Source: Paenibacillus antibioticophila
Lineage (GTDB): Bacteria > Bacillota > Bacilli > Paenibacillales > Paenibacillaceae
Length of the DNA: 36,864 nucleotides
Direction: 5' to 3'
Assembly (NCBI RefSeq): GCF_000455265.1
Contig: NZ_HG005139.1
Coordinates: 1,234,438-1,271,301 of the forward strand
Under the pieces are notes generated by a model, which worked only from the letters and a program-made list of their open reading frames with translations, did not search any database and was not told where the DNA came from. Each line of letters opens with the position of its first letter. The stretch's first letter is position 1. Positions 24,093 to 31,446 of the stretch are shown here, one piece after another. A program made the translations under genes and the position numbers.

Positions 24093-24731
24093 ATCAAGCT
24101 GACATCACGCCAGTTGGAAATTGTGAAAATCGTGAAAAAACATGCCCCCATCACCGGTGAGCAGATCGCGGAAATGCTGAATTTGACGCGTCCGACGATT
24201 CGTTCGGACCTATCGGTTCTGGTGATGCTCGATTATATCGATGCCAAGCCGAAGGTAGGGTATTTTCTGGGGCAAAGAGCCCAGACAGAAAACGGAAGCA
24301 TGCAGCATTTACTGGAAATGAAGGTTGGCGACGTTCATGGCGTACCGGTAATCGTTCGTGAAACAACGACAATTCAGGAAGCGGTGGTGACGCTGTTTCT
24401 TGAAAATGTCGGACACCTGATTGTGACGGATGAGGGCGGCCTGCTCTCGGGGATTGTCTCGCGCAAGGATCTGCTGAAAGTCACGCTCGGGAATGCCTCG
24501 GCATCGACGATGCCGGTGAGCTTTATTATGACACGGAAGGCCAACATGATTACGGTTCTGCCTGATGACACGGTGCTGGAGGCCGCCCGGAAAATCATCG
24601 CTTATCAGATTGACAGCTTGCCTGTCGTGGTCCCGGCGCCAAGCGGCATAGAAGGGGAATGGAAGGTCGTAGGGCGGATTTCCAAGACGAATATCATTAA
24701 AATGCTGCTCGGAATAGTAGCAGAGAATTAA
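24093..24731 (+). CDS. ccpN: CcpN-type repressor (HTH plus two CBS domains), non-canonical start
   Basis: The protein has an N-terminal winged helix (RQLEIVKIVKKHAPITGEQ, then IAEMLNLTRPTIRSDLSVL) and two CBS domains (about 75-135 and 145-205), ending KTNIIKMLLG. This is the architecture of CcpN, the repressor of gluconeogenic genes in Bacillus, and the two downstream genes fit. In frame upstream of TTG 24114 the homologous residues IKLTSRQ continue, but no ATG, GTG or TTG is found back to the stop at 24021. GGAGGG (24081-24086) lies six bases before an ATC at 24093, the likely start; ATT 24087 is another option. TTG 24114 lacks a ribosome site and would clip the first helix. Co-transcribed with ppsR. 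Confidence 0.87.
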   Translation: MKLTSRQLEIVKIVKKHAPITGEQIAEMLNLTRPTIRSDLSVLVMLDYIDAKPKVGYFLGQRAQTENGSMQHLLEMKVGDVHGVPVIVRETTTIQEAVVTLFLENVGHLIVTDEGGLLSGIVSRKDLLKVTLGNASASTMPVSFIMTRKANMITVLPDDTVLEAARKIIAYQIDSLPVVVPAPSGIEGEWKVVGRISKTNIIKMLLGIVAEN

Positions 24732-24744
24732 CGGGAGGAATGGG

Positions 24745-25557
24745 ATGAACCCGGAACACGCTCACTTCATAGTCATTTGCTCTGACTCGGTCGGTGAGAC
24801 TGCGGAAGCGGTCGTACGGGCTACACTTCGGCAGTTCGAGTCGCCGAATACGGAAATCAAGCGGGTTATGAACGTCCGCACGGAAGACGAAATCAGCGCC
24901 GTGATGGATGAAGTACATCAGCGCGGCGGCTTCGTCGCCTACACGCTTGTCCAGCCGGAGCTCAGAGAAGCAATTCGGGAAGAAGCGGTCAGGCTGAATG
25001 TTCGAGCCGTCGACATTATGGGGCCGATGATGCAGGCATTTATTGACACGTTTAAGGATACGCCGAAGCGGCTGCCCGGTTTGCTGCATCGGCTGGACGA
25101 GGATTATTTTCGCAGGGTGGAAGCGGTGGAATTTGCGGTCAACAATGATGACGGCAAAGACGTGGGAGCGATTCTGAAAGCTGATCTCGTCCTGCTCGGG
25201 GTCTCCAGGGTATCGAAGACGCCGCTGTCGATTTTTTTGGCGCATAAGGGATTCAAGACGATGAATTATCCCGTCGTTCCCGAACTGGCTCCCCCGACTC
25301 AACTCAGGGAAGTCAGCAGCTCGAAGCTCGTCGGATTGACAATTGATGCGGAGCAGTTGGTCAATATCCGGGCCGAGCGGCTCAAGTCGCTGGGCCTGCC
25401 TGACCAGGCTCACTACGCTTCATTGGATCGGGTGCGGCAGGAGCTCGACTACGCGTTAGAGCTGTACGAATCGCTGGGCTGTCCCATTATAGACATCACA
25501 GGAAAGGCGATCGAGGAGACGGCCGTATTTGTTATGAAGCAAATCAGACAAAGATAA
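24745..25557 (+). CDS. ppsR: Pyruvate phosphate dikinase / PEP synthase regulatory protein
   Basis: A 270-residue DUF299 protein (YqfL in Bacillus). The P-loop GVSRVSKT (152-159) is characteristic, and the N terminus FIVICSDSVGETAEAVV and the segment IMGPMMQAFIDTF are also typical. These enzymes both phosphorylate and dephosphorylate the active-site threonine of PEP synthase or pyruvate phosphate dikinase, using ADP and phosphate. It starts 13 bases after ccpN with a GGGAGGA site. No dikinase gene is in the window, so the target must lie elsewhere. Confidence 0.92.
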   Translation: MNPEHAHFIVICSDSVGETAEAVVRATLRQFESPNTEIKRVMNVRTEDEISAVMDEVHQRGGFVAYTLVQPELREAIREEAVRLNVRAVDIMGPMMQAFIDTFKDTPKRLPGLLHRLDEDYFRRVEAVEFAVNNDDGKDVGAILKADLVLLGVSRVSKTPLSIFLAHKGFKTMNYPVVPELAPPTQLREVSSSKLVGLTIDAEQLVNIRAERLKSLGLPDQAHYASLDRVRQELDYALELYESLGCPIIDITGKAIEETAVFVMKQIRQR

Positions 25558-25572
25558 ATTGGAGGGAGAACG

Positions 25573-26550
25573 ATGGAACGCCATATTGCTATGGAATTAG
25601 CGCGAATCACGGAGGCTGCCGCGCTGGAGGCAGCCTGCTGGACGGGAAGAGGCGACAAACACAGCGCAGATGAGGCAGCAACGATGACTATTCGGAGAAT
25701 GTTTCATTCCGTAGACATGGACGGGACCGTCGTGATTGGCGAAGGAGAGATGGACGAGGCGCCGATGCTGTATATCGGAGAAAAGGTCGGCAGCCGTCGT
25801 GGCCCGAAAATTGATATTGCCGTCGATCCGCTGGAAGGGACCGAGACGGTGGCAAATGGGCTGAACAACGCGATTTCCGTGATCGCCGCCGCTCCGGAAG
25901 GAAATTTGCTCCATGCGCCGGATATGTACATGGCGAAGCTGGCGGTTGGGCCGGGGCTGGCTGGCCGACTCTCGCTGAACGACCACATCAGCGTTACACT
26001 GGCCAAAGCGTCAGAAATTTTACAGAAGCCGCTATCCGAAATGACCGTGTCGATCCTGGATCGGCTGCGCCATCGGGAGATGATCTCCGCTTTGCGCGAT
26101 GCGGGAGTGCGGATTAAACTGCTCGGGCACGGCGACGTGATGGGAGCCATCGAAGCTGCGGTGGAGAGTGAAGTGGATATGTATGTTGGCTCCGGGGGCG
26201 CTCCGGAAGGCGTACTGGCCGCGGCGGCGCTGAAATGCCTTGGCGGAGAAATGCAAGGGCGATTGATTCCGGACACGACCGAGGAGTATGAACGGTGCAT
26301 AGGGATGGGCATGAAGGATCCGCTGAAGCTGCTCACGATGGACGATATGGTGGGACAGGGGAACGTGCTGTTTGTCGCAACCGGCGTTACGCAGGGCGAT
26401 TTGCTGAACGGTGTGCGCTATTTGTCGAACCGAAGGGCCGAAACCCATTCGGTCATTATGCACTCCTTGAACAGAACCGTGAGCTATTTGCGCACGATTC
26501 ATCATTTGAGCGGGGCGAAGATCGGGAACATAGCTGAGGCGGCGATGTGA
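25573..26550 (+). CDS. glpX: Class II fructose-1,6-bisphosphatase
   Basis: A 325-residue GlpX enzyme, hydrolysing fructose-1,6-bisphosphate to fructose-6-phosphate in gluconeogenesis. Metal and substrate motifs are intact: GEGEMDEAPM (56-65), DIAVDPLEGT (81-90), MYVGSGGAPEGVLAAAALK near 197, and VTQGDLLNG. It begins 15 bases after ppsR with a GGAGGGAG site and is followed by a strong terminator, so ccpN - ppsR - glpX is one transcription unit. The gene group controls and carries out steps of the PEP-to-hexose direction. Confidence 0.95.
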   Translation: MERHIAMELARITEAAALEAACWTGRGDKHSADEAATMTIRRMFHSVDMDGTVVIGEGEMDEAPMLYIGEKVGSRRGPKIDIAVDPLEGTETVANGLNNAISVIAAAPEGNLLHAPDMYMAKLAVGPGLAGRLSLNDHISVTLAKASEILQKPLSEMTVSILDRLRHREMISALRDAGVRIKLLGHGDVMGAIEAAVESEVDMYVGSGGAPEGVLAAAALKCLGGEMQGRLIPDTTEEYERCIGMGMKDPLKLLTMDDMVGQGNVLFVATGVTQGDLLNGVRYLSNRRAETHSVIMHSLNRTVSYLRTIHHLSGAKIGNIAEAAM

Positions 26551-26570
26551 TCGAAATAACAGTCCTAGAG

Positions 26571-26632
26571 AAAACTCCCTTATTGCAGGCGGTTTGCTAA
26601 TGCAGACCGTCTCCAGCAAGGGAGTTTTTTAT
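26571..26632 (+). terminator. Intrinsic terminator after glpX
   Basis: AAAACTCCCTT (26571-26581) pairs with AAGGGAGTTTT (26618-26628) followed by more T. An inner stem (GGCGGT/ACCGTC) extends it. Confidence 0.9.
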
Positions 26633-26684
26633 TTACAGCGAGTCCGATCACCATACATAATTTTTGCCTCAGCCGGAGTATGCT

Positions 26685-26762
26685 TCAACCGTCATGAGGC
26701 ACATGAGGTAATACCGGCCATTTATTTGCTTGATGGCTCCTGTTAAATCTTATAAATTATAT
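26685..26762 (-). pseudogene. Degenerate remnant of a second GH43 gene
   Basis: Bases 26702-26726 are identical (25 of 25) to 23107-23131 inside the GH43 coding region and lie in the same orientation; the match extends weakly to about 26685. Directly after it, 26733-26760 matches the region upstream of GH43 (23815-23842). So most of a GH43 copy has been deleted between an internal point and its promoter region. Bases 26633-26685 hold nothing else I can recognise. Confidence 0.7.
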
Positions 26763-27002
26763 AAGTTGAACTATAAAACTATGTAGAAAGGGCATGAGTG
26801 TGAGGTGTGCTGAAGTGAAAGCTTACTGCAAGAAAGCTGCTTCGGGAGCATATGCTTGTAAGCGTTCGCCTTTGTGAGTGGATTTCTACCTTATAATAAC
26901 TTAGTTCAATTAGAGAAATCCGCGAATAACAGCGATCGTAAGCACACTTCACACGTCGCCCCCAGAACGTAAAATTTAAGTAAGTAGTTCAACTTATATA
27001 AT
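26756..27002. mobile_element. MITE-like element with 18-bp terminal inverted repeats
   Basis: The ends are perfect inverted repeats: ATTATATAAGTTGAACTA at 26756-26773 and its complement at 26985-27002. Nested inside is a second pair, GTGTGAGGTGTGCT (26798-26811) with AGCACACTTCACAC (26941-26954), one mismatch, and a GGATTTCT/AGAAATCC hairpin (26880-26921). No coding frame of note. The homologous locus at 23828-23850 runs through the insertion point without the element, so this is an insertion of about 240 bp just upstream of the regulator. A transposase must come from elsewhere. The element could change expression of the gene at 27035. Confidence 0.75.
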
Positions 27003-27034
27003 ATATATGTGATTTCAAGGAACGAGGACAGGAG

Positions 27035-27958
27035 ATGAGGGTGATCATTAAAGCGAACGGGGAACCGAAGTATATCGCGCTATACGAAGCGTTGGCTAGT
27101 GAAGTCAGGTGGAGCATCATGGGTCTCCTTGCCGATACCGAGTTGAATGTGAAGGATATCGCAGACCGCTTAGAACTTAGCCCTTCCATTGTTACTATGC
27201 ACGTTCGAAAGCTCGAACAAGCCGGGCTTATTGGAAGCCGCAGGGTTCGGCTCAATGGGGGGACACACAAAATGTGTTTTCTCAAAGAAAAATCGGTCGA
27301 GATTGAGCTGCCTTCTACCCAAAGAACTGTCCAGATCAGAGAGCAGCCTATTTCAGTCGGCCACTACACCGCATTCGAAGTCCATCCTACTTGCGGGCTC
27401 GGCACGCTCGAGAAGGAAATAGGGGTATGGGATGATCCCCGGTATTTTCTTGATCCTGAGCGGGTTCACGCGGCCATTTTGTGGTTCGGATGGGGCTATG
27501 TTGAATATAAAATACCGAATTATCTGCTTGCCGACCAAACGGCAGACGCCATTGAAATCTCCATGGAGATCGCCTCGGAAGCCCCCGGCTTAAGAGATTA
27601 TTGGCCTTCTGATATCGAGTTTACATTCAACGGGAGCTCTCTTGGCACTTGGACCAGTCCGGCCGACTTCGGAAGGGCTGCCCGAGGCAGATTAACGCCG
27701 GAGTGGTGGCATCGAAATGTGAATCAATACGGGTTATTGAAGACGATCCGTATTGATGCATCGGGCACATTTATGGATGGCGAGGAGATGTCGGGGGTGA
27801 CCCTTGCGGATCTCAAGCTGCGGGATCCGTTCTGGACTCTTCGCTTCGCAGTTGATGAGCAGGCTGTTAACGTAGGGGGACTGACGCTCTATGGCGCCGG
27901 ATTTGGCAATCATGATCAAGATATTGTAGTCCGCGTGCACCTTAATGATAATGATTAG
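27035..27958 (+). CDS. ArsR-type winged-helix regulator with large C-terminal domain
   Basis: A 307-residue protein starting at ATG 27035 behind GAGGACAGGAG. The first 90 residues form an ArsR-like winged helix: ALASEVRWSIMGLLADTE, LNVKDIADRLELSPSIVTMH, VRKLEQAGLIGSRRV. The remaining 210 residues are a beta-rich domain (GHYTAFEVHPTCGLGT, IPNYLLADQTADAIEISME, FTFNGSSLGTWTSPADFG) that resembles a sugar- or ligand-sensing module found in ArsR-type regulators beside glycosidase genes in Paenibacillus. It has no metal-binding Cys motif of ArsR. By homology with the stump beside GH43, its ancestral partner was a GH43 gene. A MITE lies directly upstream. Confidence 0.85.
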   Translation: MRVIIKANGEPKYIALYEALASEVRWSIMGLLADTELNVKDIADRLELSPSIVTMHVRKLEQAGLIGSRRVRLNGGTHKMCFLKEKSVEIELPSTQRTVQIREQPISVGHYTAFEVHPTCGLGTLEKEIGVWDDPRYFLDPERVHAAILWFGWGYVEYKIPNYLLADQTADAIEISMEIASEAPGLRDYWPSDIEFTFNGSSLGTWTSPADFGRAARGRLTPEWWHRNVNQYGLLKTIRIDASGTFMDGEEMSGVTLADLKLRDPFWTLRFAVDEQAVNVGGLTLYGAGFGNHDQDIVVRVHLNDND

Positions 27959-27967
27959 TTCCGGGAT

Positions 27968-28022
27968 GTGAGGGTGTCCCAAAACCAACATAGATGACGG
28001 GTTGGTGTTGGGACACCCTCAC
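27968..28022 (+). terminator. Large perfect palindrome after the ArsR-type gene
   Basis: GTGAGGGTGTCCCAA (27968-27982) is perfectly complementary to 28008-28022, with an inner AACCAAC/GTTGGT stem. It starts ten bases after the stop codon. There is no good T run, so it may be a bidirectional hairpin or a dispersed palindromic repeat as well as a terminator. Confidence 0.65.
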
Positions 28023-28055
28023 CCTCTTCACCAGAATATAAAAGACAAGTGAAGA

Positions 28056-28200
28056 ATTATAGTGCAGAAAGGCATTAAAAATGCTGACGTAGGAGCAAAT
28101 GTGACGATTATAGTGCAGAAAGGCATTAAAAATGCTGATGTGGGCGTTCGTGCGTGGGTCTCGTGAGGCCATGATATTGCAGAATGTCACTAAAGCTTTG
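28056..28200 (+). repeat. Two 35-bp direct repeats, 51-bp period, and a third degenerate copy
   Basis: The block starting ATTATAGTGCAGAAAGGC and continuing with ATTAAAAATGCTGA occurs at 28056-28090 and 28107-28141 with one mismatch. A weaker copy (GATATTGCAGAATGTCACTA) lies at about 28173. The spacers of 16 bases differ. No gene overlaps. Bases 28201-28285 show nothing further. Confidence 0.75.
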
Positions 28201-28285
28201 AGGCTTGCCAAAACCAGCTAAGTTTGGAGGTCGGGTGGATTTCCCTCGCTCCTCGATTTGATCTAGAAAGCCGTAGTGGACGCAA

Positions 28286-28334
28286 AGAAACCAAGGATTC
28301 AAGCGAGAGAAGGCCGCTTAGCTCCTTGGTTTCT
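28286..28334 (-). terminator. Terminator of the alpha-galactosidase gene
   Basis: AGAAACCAAGGA (28286-28297) pairs with TCCTTGGTTTCT (28323-28334), with an inner AAGCG/CGCTT stem. Read on the minus strand it ends in TTTCTTTG and lies nine bases after the GH27 stop. Confidence 0.85.
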
Positions 28335-28342
28335 ATGTGAGC

Positions 28343-29629
28343 TTAAAAGAATCGATAGAGGCGTACTCCGTGAGGCGGAATACTGGCCTGCAGCACGCCG
28401 GAGGCAAGCTCGGCAGGCGTGCTGCTCCACAGCTCGGTGCCTGTAATGGCATCGGGCAGGCCAGATTCAAGCAGATTCATGGGCAGATCCAGCTGCAGCG
28501 AGCTCTCGCCGGTGTTGAATGCAGCGACGTAGCGGGAGCCATCGGCGTGCTCGGCTGTCCAGACAGTAAGATCCCCTTGGCGGAGCGCTTCCTTGGCTCC
28601 GCGACTCTCCCGGTGCATGCGCAGCACCTCGCGGTTGGTAAGCAGCGATAGTGTCCAGTCGTCGCAGTCTCTTAGCTCGCCGCCAAAAATCAGCGGCGAG
28701 CGGAAGATGCTCCAGAGCGACATCATCGTCAACTGCTCATCGCGCGTGAACCGGGTCCAGCGGTCGGCACCTCCGCCATCCACAGAGCGGATGCCGATGT
28801 GACCGAGCGGCAGCATGTCGCAGTCCGGCCAGCAGCCTGGCTCAGGTACGCCCTGCCAAGCCTGGCAGCGGTCGAACATATCGAGCAAGAGCGGCCATTG
28901 ATCCCAGAAGTCGTCCGTAACCCGCCACATGTTGGCATGCTCGGCGAAGAACGCCGCGTATTCCACCGGGGCGGGGCCGGGGGACAGGCTCAGCACCATG
29001 GGCCGGCCGCAGCGCTCGATCGCTTGAGAGATCATGGCGATTTCCGGTTGATGGGTGTCGTACAGTCTGGAAGCTGCGATATCGTCTACTTTTACCAGAT
29101 CAACGCCCCACTCGGCATAAAGCTCAAAGAGAGAATCGTAATAGGCCTCCGCCCCTTCCTTCGAGGCATCCACGCCATACATATCCGTATTCCATGGACA
29201 GATTGAATTCGTATGGGCGATATCGCGTGCTGTCGCGGTTGACCCCAGAATTGCTGTGCCCGCGTGGGCGGCCTGCCGGGGGATGCCGCGCATGATATGA
29301 ATGCCGAATTTTAGACCCAGGCTGTGTACATAATCGGCTAACGGCTTGAAGCCTTGACCGCCTGCTGCGGAGGGGAACCGGTTCTCGGCCGGCATGAGCC
29401 GGGAATACTCGTCCATGATGAGCGGAACAAACGGCCGATATTGGGAGGAGTTGGCGTAGGGCTCATACCACTGAATATCAACGGTAATGTAGCTCCAACC
29501 GAATGCCTTGAGATGCTTCGCCATGTATTCCGCGTTGCCCCGAATTTCGGATTCCGTGACGGCCGCGCCGTAGCAGTCCCAGCTGTTCCAACCGAGCGGC
29601 GGAGTAGGTGCTGTAAGCTCATGATCCAT
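28343..29629 (-). CDS. GH27 alpha-galactosidase
   Basis: A 428-residue glycosidase of family 27 without signal peptide, so cytosolic. The family start PPLGWNSWDCYG is present, as are the barrel strands WSYITVDIQWYE and FGIHIMRGIPRQA. The nucleophile is Asp182 in VDLVKVDDI and the acid/base is in WRVTDDFWDQW (about 239-240). A C-terminal beta-sandwich closes the protein. It removes terminal alpha-galactose, or possibly beta-arabinopyranose, from oligosaccharides. The AAAGGAG ribosome site lies within an inverted repeat. The AraC-type gene sits 111 bp upstream on the same strand and is the likely regulator. Confidence 0.93.
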   Translation of the reverse strand: MDHELTAPTPPLGWNSWDCYGAAVTESEIRGNAEYMAKHLKAFGWSYITVDIQWYEPYANSSQYRPFVPLIMDEYSRLMPAENRFPSAAGGQGFKPLADYVHSLGLKFGIHIMRGIPRQAAHAGTAILGSTATARDIAHTNSICPWNTDMYGVDASKEGAEAYYDSLFELYAEWGVDLVKVDDIAASRLYDTHQPEIAMISQAIERCGRPMVLSLSPGPAPVEYAAFFAEHANMWRVTDDFWDQWPLLLDMFDRCQAWQGVPEPGCWPDCDMLPLGHIGIRSVDGGGADRWTRFTRDEQLTMMSLWSIFRSPLIFGGELRDCDDWTLSLLTNREVLRMHRESRGAKEALRQGDLTVWTAEHADGSRYVAAFNTGESSLQLDLPMNLLESGLPDAITGTELWSSTPAELASGVLQASIPPHGVRLYRFF

Positions 29630-29639
29630 AGTTGATTAG

Positions 29640-29691
29640 TCTCCTTTACTATTGAATTATTGCTCTGTTATGCTCATCATAATAAAGGAGA
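29640..29691 (-). promoter_or_regulatory. Inverted repeat covering the alpha-galactosidase ribosome site
   Basis: TCTCCTTTA (29640-29648) is the exact complement of TAAAGGAGA (29683-29691). On the minus strand the former is the ribosome binding site of GH27 (TAAAGGAGA). A smaller TTATG/CATAA hairpin (29668-29682) lies between the arms. In mRNA the arms could pair and hide the site; as DNA they could be a regulator site. Confidence 0.5.
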
Positions 29692-29740
29692 ATTTCAATA
29701 TCTACAGTAATCTTAGGCGAAGAGTAGCAAAATATTGCGG

Positions 29741-30622
29741 TCAATCAAAGAACAGCTTGCGATACACAAGGCTCTCATCTCCGCTGCGGAATTCTCCAGG
29801 CGTAAGCCCGGTCAAGCCGCGAAATGCTTTGATAAAATAGCTGCCGCTAGAGTAACCGACCTGCTCGGCGATGCTCTCAATACTAAGTCCGGTTCCCCGG
29901 AGCAGCTCCATGGCCTTCTCTGTACGGATCCGGGTCAAATAAGCGCCGGGTGTCAGGCCCGTGCTGGCCGAAAACCGGCGGATCAGGTGGTATTTAGACA
30001 GGGAGACCTGCTCGGCAAGCTGATCGATACTGATCATCCTGGAATAGTTCAGTTCAATAAATTCAGCGGCTCGCCTTACATTCTCCGGCCAATTTTCCCT
30101 GTTCTGCAGTGTGGTGACCTGCACTCTAGCCAGCTCTGTCATGAATTGGTAGACGCAGGACGATGCGGCCAGAGGGTCGTTGATTCTGCCTGCCCCGGCA
30201 TCGACCACAATCATTCTTGACAGCCGAACCGGTGCGCTGTCCAACGGCAGATAAGGCACTTCCCCCGCTTCGCGTAGGAATTTGCGCCAATGAGGCAGAA
30301 TTAGATTGGGCCGGAACAGCAGGAACAGAAACTCCCAGGGCTCCCGGGATTCCGGATGATAATAATAGCGGTGGGGTCCTGGAATTTCGGCGAGAATAGC
30401 TTGTCCGGCAGTGACGCGGTGAGTCCGGTTCCCCGACTCATATATTCCCTCACCGGAGATTGTGTACTGGAACAGCAAGAGGGGACCATCGGTCCGCTCC
30501 AGTCCGTCCCACCGGTATGAAGGGCTCGTAATCACATCATAGCCGGCTGCAAATAGAACGCACAGCTGGAGCTCCTTATCCTCAGCGAACCGAAACCCGT
30601 AGGTTCCTCTAGGAATGTCCAT
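29741..30622 (-). CDS. AraC-family regulator with cupin-type sensor
   Basis: A 293-residue regulator. The N-terminal half is a cupin-like arm (LLLFQYTISGEGIYESG, HRVTAGQAILAEIPGPHRYYY, EPWEFLFLLFRP). The C-terminal 100 residues contain the two helix-turn-helix units: SIDQLAEQVSLSKYHLIRRF and SIESIAEQVGYSSGSYFIKA, ending with the GLTPGEFR segment. Start at ATG 30622 with GGAAGGAGG. It lies directly upstream of GH27 and probably activates it in response to a galactoside. The hydrolase gene upstream ends 31 bases before it. Confidence 0.92.
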   Translation of the reverse strand: MDIPRGTYGFRFAEDKELQLCVLFAAGYDVITSPSYRWDGLERTDGPLLLFQYTISGEGIYESGNRTHRVTAGQAILAEIPGPHRYYYHPESREPWEFLFLLFRPNLILPHWRKFLREAGEVPYLPLDSAPVRLSRMIVVDAGAGRINDPLAASSCVYQFMTELARVQVTTLQNRENWPENVRRAAEFIELNYSRMISIDQLAEQVSLSKYHLIRRFSASTGLTPGAYLTRIRTEKAMELLRGTGLSIESIAEQVGYSSGSYFIKAFRGLTGLTPGEFRSGDESLVYRKLFFD

Positions 30623-30653
30623 CGATGCCCTCCTTCCTTAAAATGAAGTTAAC

Positions 30654-31394
30654 TCACGAATCCAGCCAATTCCCAATCGTCTCGACTATAATATCCTGCT
30701 GTTCTACCGCGCTAATGGCGGCTTGTTGATCACCCTTTTGCGGGCCATACATGCCGAACTGGGCATGATTGCCTCCCGTGATCTCGCGCAAAACGGCATT
30801 TGGCGTGAGCAGAGACCGGGTAGCATCGATTTTCTCAACGGTGGTCAGTCCGTCAAGCTCGCCATAAATACTGAGAATCGGCAGCGTCATATCCGAAAAA
30901 TCATTCGAATCCGCAGGATAGGATCCCAGGAAGAACAAACCGTCTAATTGCTCCTCATGCTTGTATGCATAGCTGGCAGCGGCAACACCTCCAAGGGAAT
31001 GGCCTCCGATATACCAGGATTTGACCTCGGGGTACGCCTCGCGGATCTCATCCGCCTTGTTCACATCGAAGAAGGCAAAGTTCAGCAGGACGTTAGGGAT
31101 GATAACGGTGTAGCCCCTTTGAGCTAATCCCTGGCCGATATAGCTGTAAGCCTCGGGTTCTACCTTGGCGCCCGGGTACAGAATCAGGCCGGTCTCGGCT
31201 ACCCCTTGATCCGGGGTGAAGATAACCCAATCCTTCTCCAGCTGGATGTTCTCTTCTCCAACCCGTGCAACCATTTCTGCCGAAGCCGAATAGGTCTGCT
31301 GGGACCAGATATAAAAACCGGCTCCGCCGATAATCAGCAGCCCGGCGAGGCTGAGCAGCAGGGTTTGGACAGGCTTGAATTTATTGCGCTTCAT
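30654..31394 (-). CDS. Membrane-anchored alpha/beta hydrolase
   Basis: A 246-residue protein with an N-terminal transmembrane anchor (about 11-31). The catalytic triad is visible: Ser133 in GGHSLGG, Asp181 in YGELDGL and His210 in TGGNHAQFG. The segment GLILYPGAKVEPEAYSYIGQ is typical of the PF12695 (Abhydrolase_5) group of Firmicutes. It probably acts on an ester or related bond outside the membrane; the substrate is unknown. Lies between the M50-type protease and the AraC gene on the same strand, with gaps of 52 and 31 bases, so a shared transcript is possible. Confidence 0.85.
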   Translation of the reverse strand: MKRNKFKPVQTLLLSLAGLLIIGGAGFYIWSQQTYSASAEMVARVGEENIQLEKDWVIFTPDQGVAETGLILYPGAKVEPEAYSYIGQGLAQRGYTVIIPNVLLNFAFFDVNKADEIREAYPEVKSWYIGGHSLGGVAAASYAYKHEEQLDGLFFLGSYPADSNDFSDMTLPILSIYGELDGLTTVEKIDATRSLLTPNAVLREITGGNHAQFGMYGPQKGDQQAAISAVEQQDIIVETIGNWLDS

Positions 31395-31446
31395 ATACAG
31401 TTCATCCTCACAGCTTGAGAGATAAGTTTAAAGTAAGTTTTTCACA

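Noticed and set aside
28056..28200. CRISPR array
   Set aside because: Only two good repeats with 16-base spacers, no leader and no cas genes anywhere in the window.
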